NCBI GenBank assembly: GCA_963662705.2
Contig: OY759767.1
Location: 3,658,001 to 3,722,000 of the forward strand
DNA length: 64,000 bases
Direction: 5' to 3'
Source: JAPPHA01 sp963662705
Lineage (GTDB): Bacteria > Pseudomonadota > Alphaproteobacteria > Rhodobacterales > Rhodobacteraceae
A program made the translations under genes and the position numbers. Under the pieces are notes generated by a model. It ran no database searches and was not told where the DNA came from. It saw only the letters and a program-made list of their open reading frames with translations. Shown here one piece after another: positions 63,036-64,000 of this stretch. The number at the start of each line of letters is the position of its first letter. Within the stretch, counting starts at the first letter, position 1.

Positions 63036-64000
63036 ATGTTAAGGAAAAAGACCAACGGGGTAGCGAGACGCCCCCAACGGACAGGACTCCTTTCCAGTAT
63101 CTCTGAGACAACGGTCGACCGCCGTACGTTCCTTCGGGGCTCGGGACTCGCCATTGGCGGCCTCGCAGCGATCGGGGTAACGGGCGGTACAGTCGCGCAA
63201 GCGGCGACCGGCGCCGGAATGGGCGCCGTCCAGACCGTCAAGTCCGTCTGCACGCACTGTTCTGTCGGTTGTTCGGTCATTGCCGAAGTCGACAACGGTG
63301 TCTGGATCGGACAGGAGCCGGGCTGGGACAGCCCGTTCAGCCTCGGAGCGCATTGCTCCAAGGGTGCTTCCGTCCGTGAACATGCGCATGGCGAACGCCG
63401 TCTCAAGTACCCGATGAAAAAAGTCGGCGGAGAGTGGATTCGGATCTCCTGGGAAGATGCCATCAATGAAATCGGCGATGGCATGATGAAGATCCGTGCC
63501 GAAAGCGGTCCGGACTCGGTGTACTGGCTCGGGTCGGCAAAGCACAACAACGAACAGGCCTACCTGTTCCGCAAGTTTGCTGCCTACTGGGGAACGAACA
63601 ACGTCGATCACCAGGCCCGGATCTGTCACTCCACGACCGTTGCCGGGGTTGCAAATACATGGGGCTACGGCGCCATGACCAACTCCTACAATGACATCCA
63701 CAACTCCCGGGCAATCTTCCTCATTGGCGGCAACCCCGCCGAGGCGCACCCTGTTTCGCTCCTGCACATCCTTCGTGCGAAGGAGCAGAACAACGCGCCG
63801 CTGATTGTCCTCGACCCGCGGTTCACGCGGACCGCTGCCCATGCGGACGAATATGTTCGTTTCCGTCCGGGCTCGGATGTCGGGCTGATCTGGGGAATAC
63901 TCTGGCACATCTTCGACAACGGCTGGGAGGACAAGGAGTTCATCCGGACCCGCGTCTGGGGAATGGACCAGATCCGAACCGAAGTCGCCAAGTGGACCCC
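63036..64000 (+). CDS. Formate dehydrogenase-type molybdoenzyme, catalytic subunit (5' part)
   Basis: The open reading frame runs off the window, so only 321 residues are visible. Seen: an N-terminal Tat signal TTVDRRTFLRGSGLAIGG, the [4Fe-4S] motif VCTHCSVGCSVIAE with Cys 27 residues on (GAHCSKG), then the molybdopterin region YWLGSAKHNNEQAYLFRKF and the metal-ligand segment ARICHSTTVAGVANTWGYGA. The Mo/W ligand here is Cys, not selenocysteine. IFLIGGNPAEAHPV is the usual downstream pterin-binding loop. Substrate most likely formate, though related enzymes exist. AAGGAGACAAGG precedes ATG 63036. Confidence 0.88.
   Translation, partial: MLRKKTNGVARRPQRTGLLSSISETTVDRRTFLRGSGLAIGGLAAIGVTGGTVAQAATGAGMGAVQTVKSVCTHCSVGCSVIAEVDNGVWIGQEPGWDSPFSLGAHCSKGASVREHAHGERRLKYPMKKVGGEWIRISWEDAINEIGDGMMKIRAESGPDSVYWLGSAKHNNEQAYLFRKFAAYWGTNNVDHQARICHSTTVAGVANTWGYGAMTNSYNDIHNSRAIFLIGGNPAEAHPVSLLHILRAKEQNNAPLIVLDPRFTRTAAHADEYVRFRPGSDVGLIWGILWHIFDNGWEDKEFIRTRVWGMDQIRTEVAKWT

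Noticed and set aside
63036..64000. Possible selenocysteine formate dehydrogenase
   Set aside because: The metal-ligand codon is TGT/TGC (Cys in ARICHS); no in-frame TGA in the visible part.

Overview
The window is high-GC proteobacterial DNA, most likely from an alphaproteobacterium. Pointers to this are three TRAP-type transport components, many class II aldolases, GST-family enzymes, and a DUF6505/lipoate-ligase/Mrp/DUF6494/polyferredoxin block next to a DUF3305/DUF3306/TorD/formate-dehydrogenase block. No rRNA, tRNA or CRISPR array was found. The species cannot be named from sequence alone.

Layout. 0-9 kb: an aminotransferase, a graveyard of broken elements (tnpB tail, IS1634-type transposase, ABC ATPase), a two-gene ATPase+HNH module that looks like Septu anti-phage defence, an IS630 transposase, a Gfo/Idh/MocA oxidoreductase and a DMT exporter. 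9.6-13.7 kb: an orphan HigA-like antitoxin, a group II intron with its reverse transcriptase, and a TnpB element (copy 1). 13.8-33 kb: a catabolic regulon. It holds an alkylsulfatase-like MBL enzyme, two arylsulfatase-type enzymes, a TAXI-TRAP transporter, a GntR/FCD regulator, and a DctPQM operon with two GSTs, ALDH, SDR, cupin and a double-OsmC protein. Seven copies of one palindrome (consensus TTTGGGATCCYAAA) sit in its three control regions, paired 61-73 bp apart, so the GntR protein probably controls the whole set. 33-44 kb: an alpha/beta hydrolase, an MttB-family methyltransferase and a reverse-strand carbohydrate or sugar-acid cluster (Tm-1-like protein, three class II aldolases, MBL lactonase-like enzyme, HAD phosphatase, FGGY kinase). 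44-50 kb and 60.7-64 kb: the two divergent arms of a formate-dehydrogenase-like molybdoenzyme locus (cofactor, Fe-S and chaperone genes, then the catalytic subunit, which runs off the window).

The two arms are separated by about 10.9 kb of mobile DNA (49.8-60.7 kb). This holds a Fic gene, a second TnpB element with terminal inverted repeats and an 8-bp target duplication, a cupin gene, and a transposase gene that fuses a DruA-like domain to a Tn5/IS4-type transposase. Inside the second tnpB gene is the most unusual object here. An ORF-less group II intron interrupts a Tyr codon, a second ORF-less group II intron sits inside the first (a twintron), and a complete 2.1-kb insertion sequence encoding a DruA-ISAs1 fusion transposase, with a perfect 10-bp target duplication, sits in the outer intron. 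Removing the inserts rejoins the tnpB halves into exactly 1221 nt, the same length as the uninterrupted copy at 12.5-13.7 kb, in frame.

All functional assignments come from reading protein motifs and gene context. No database search or structure prediction was run.
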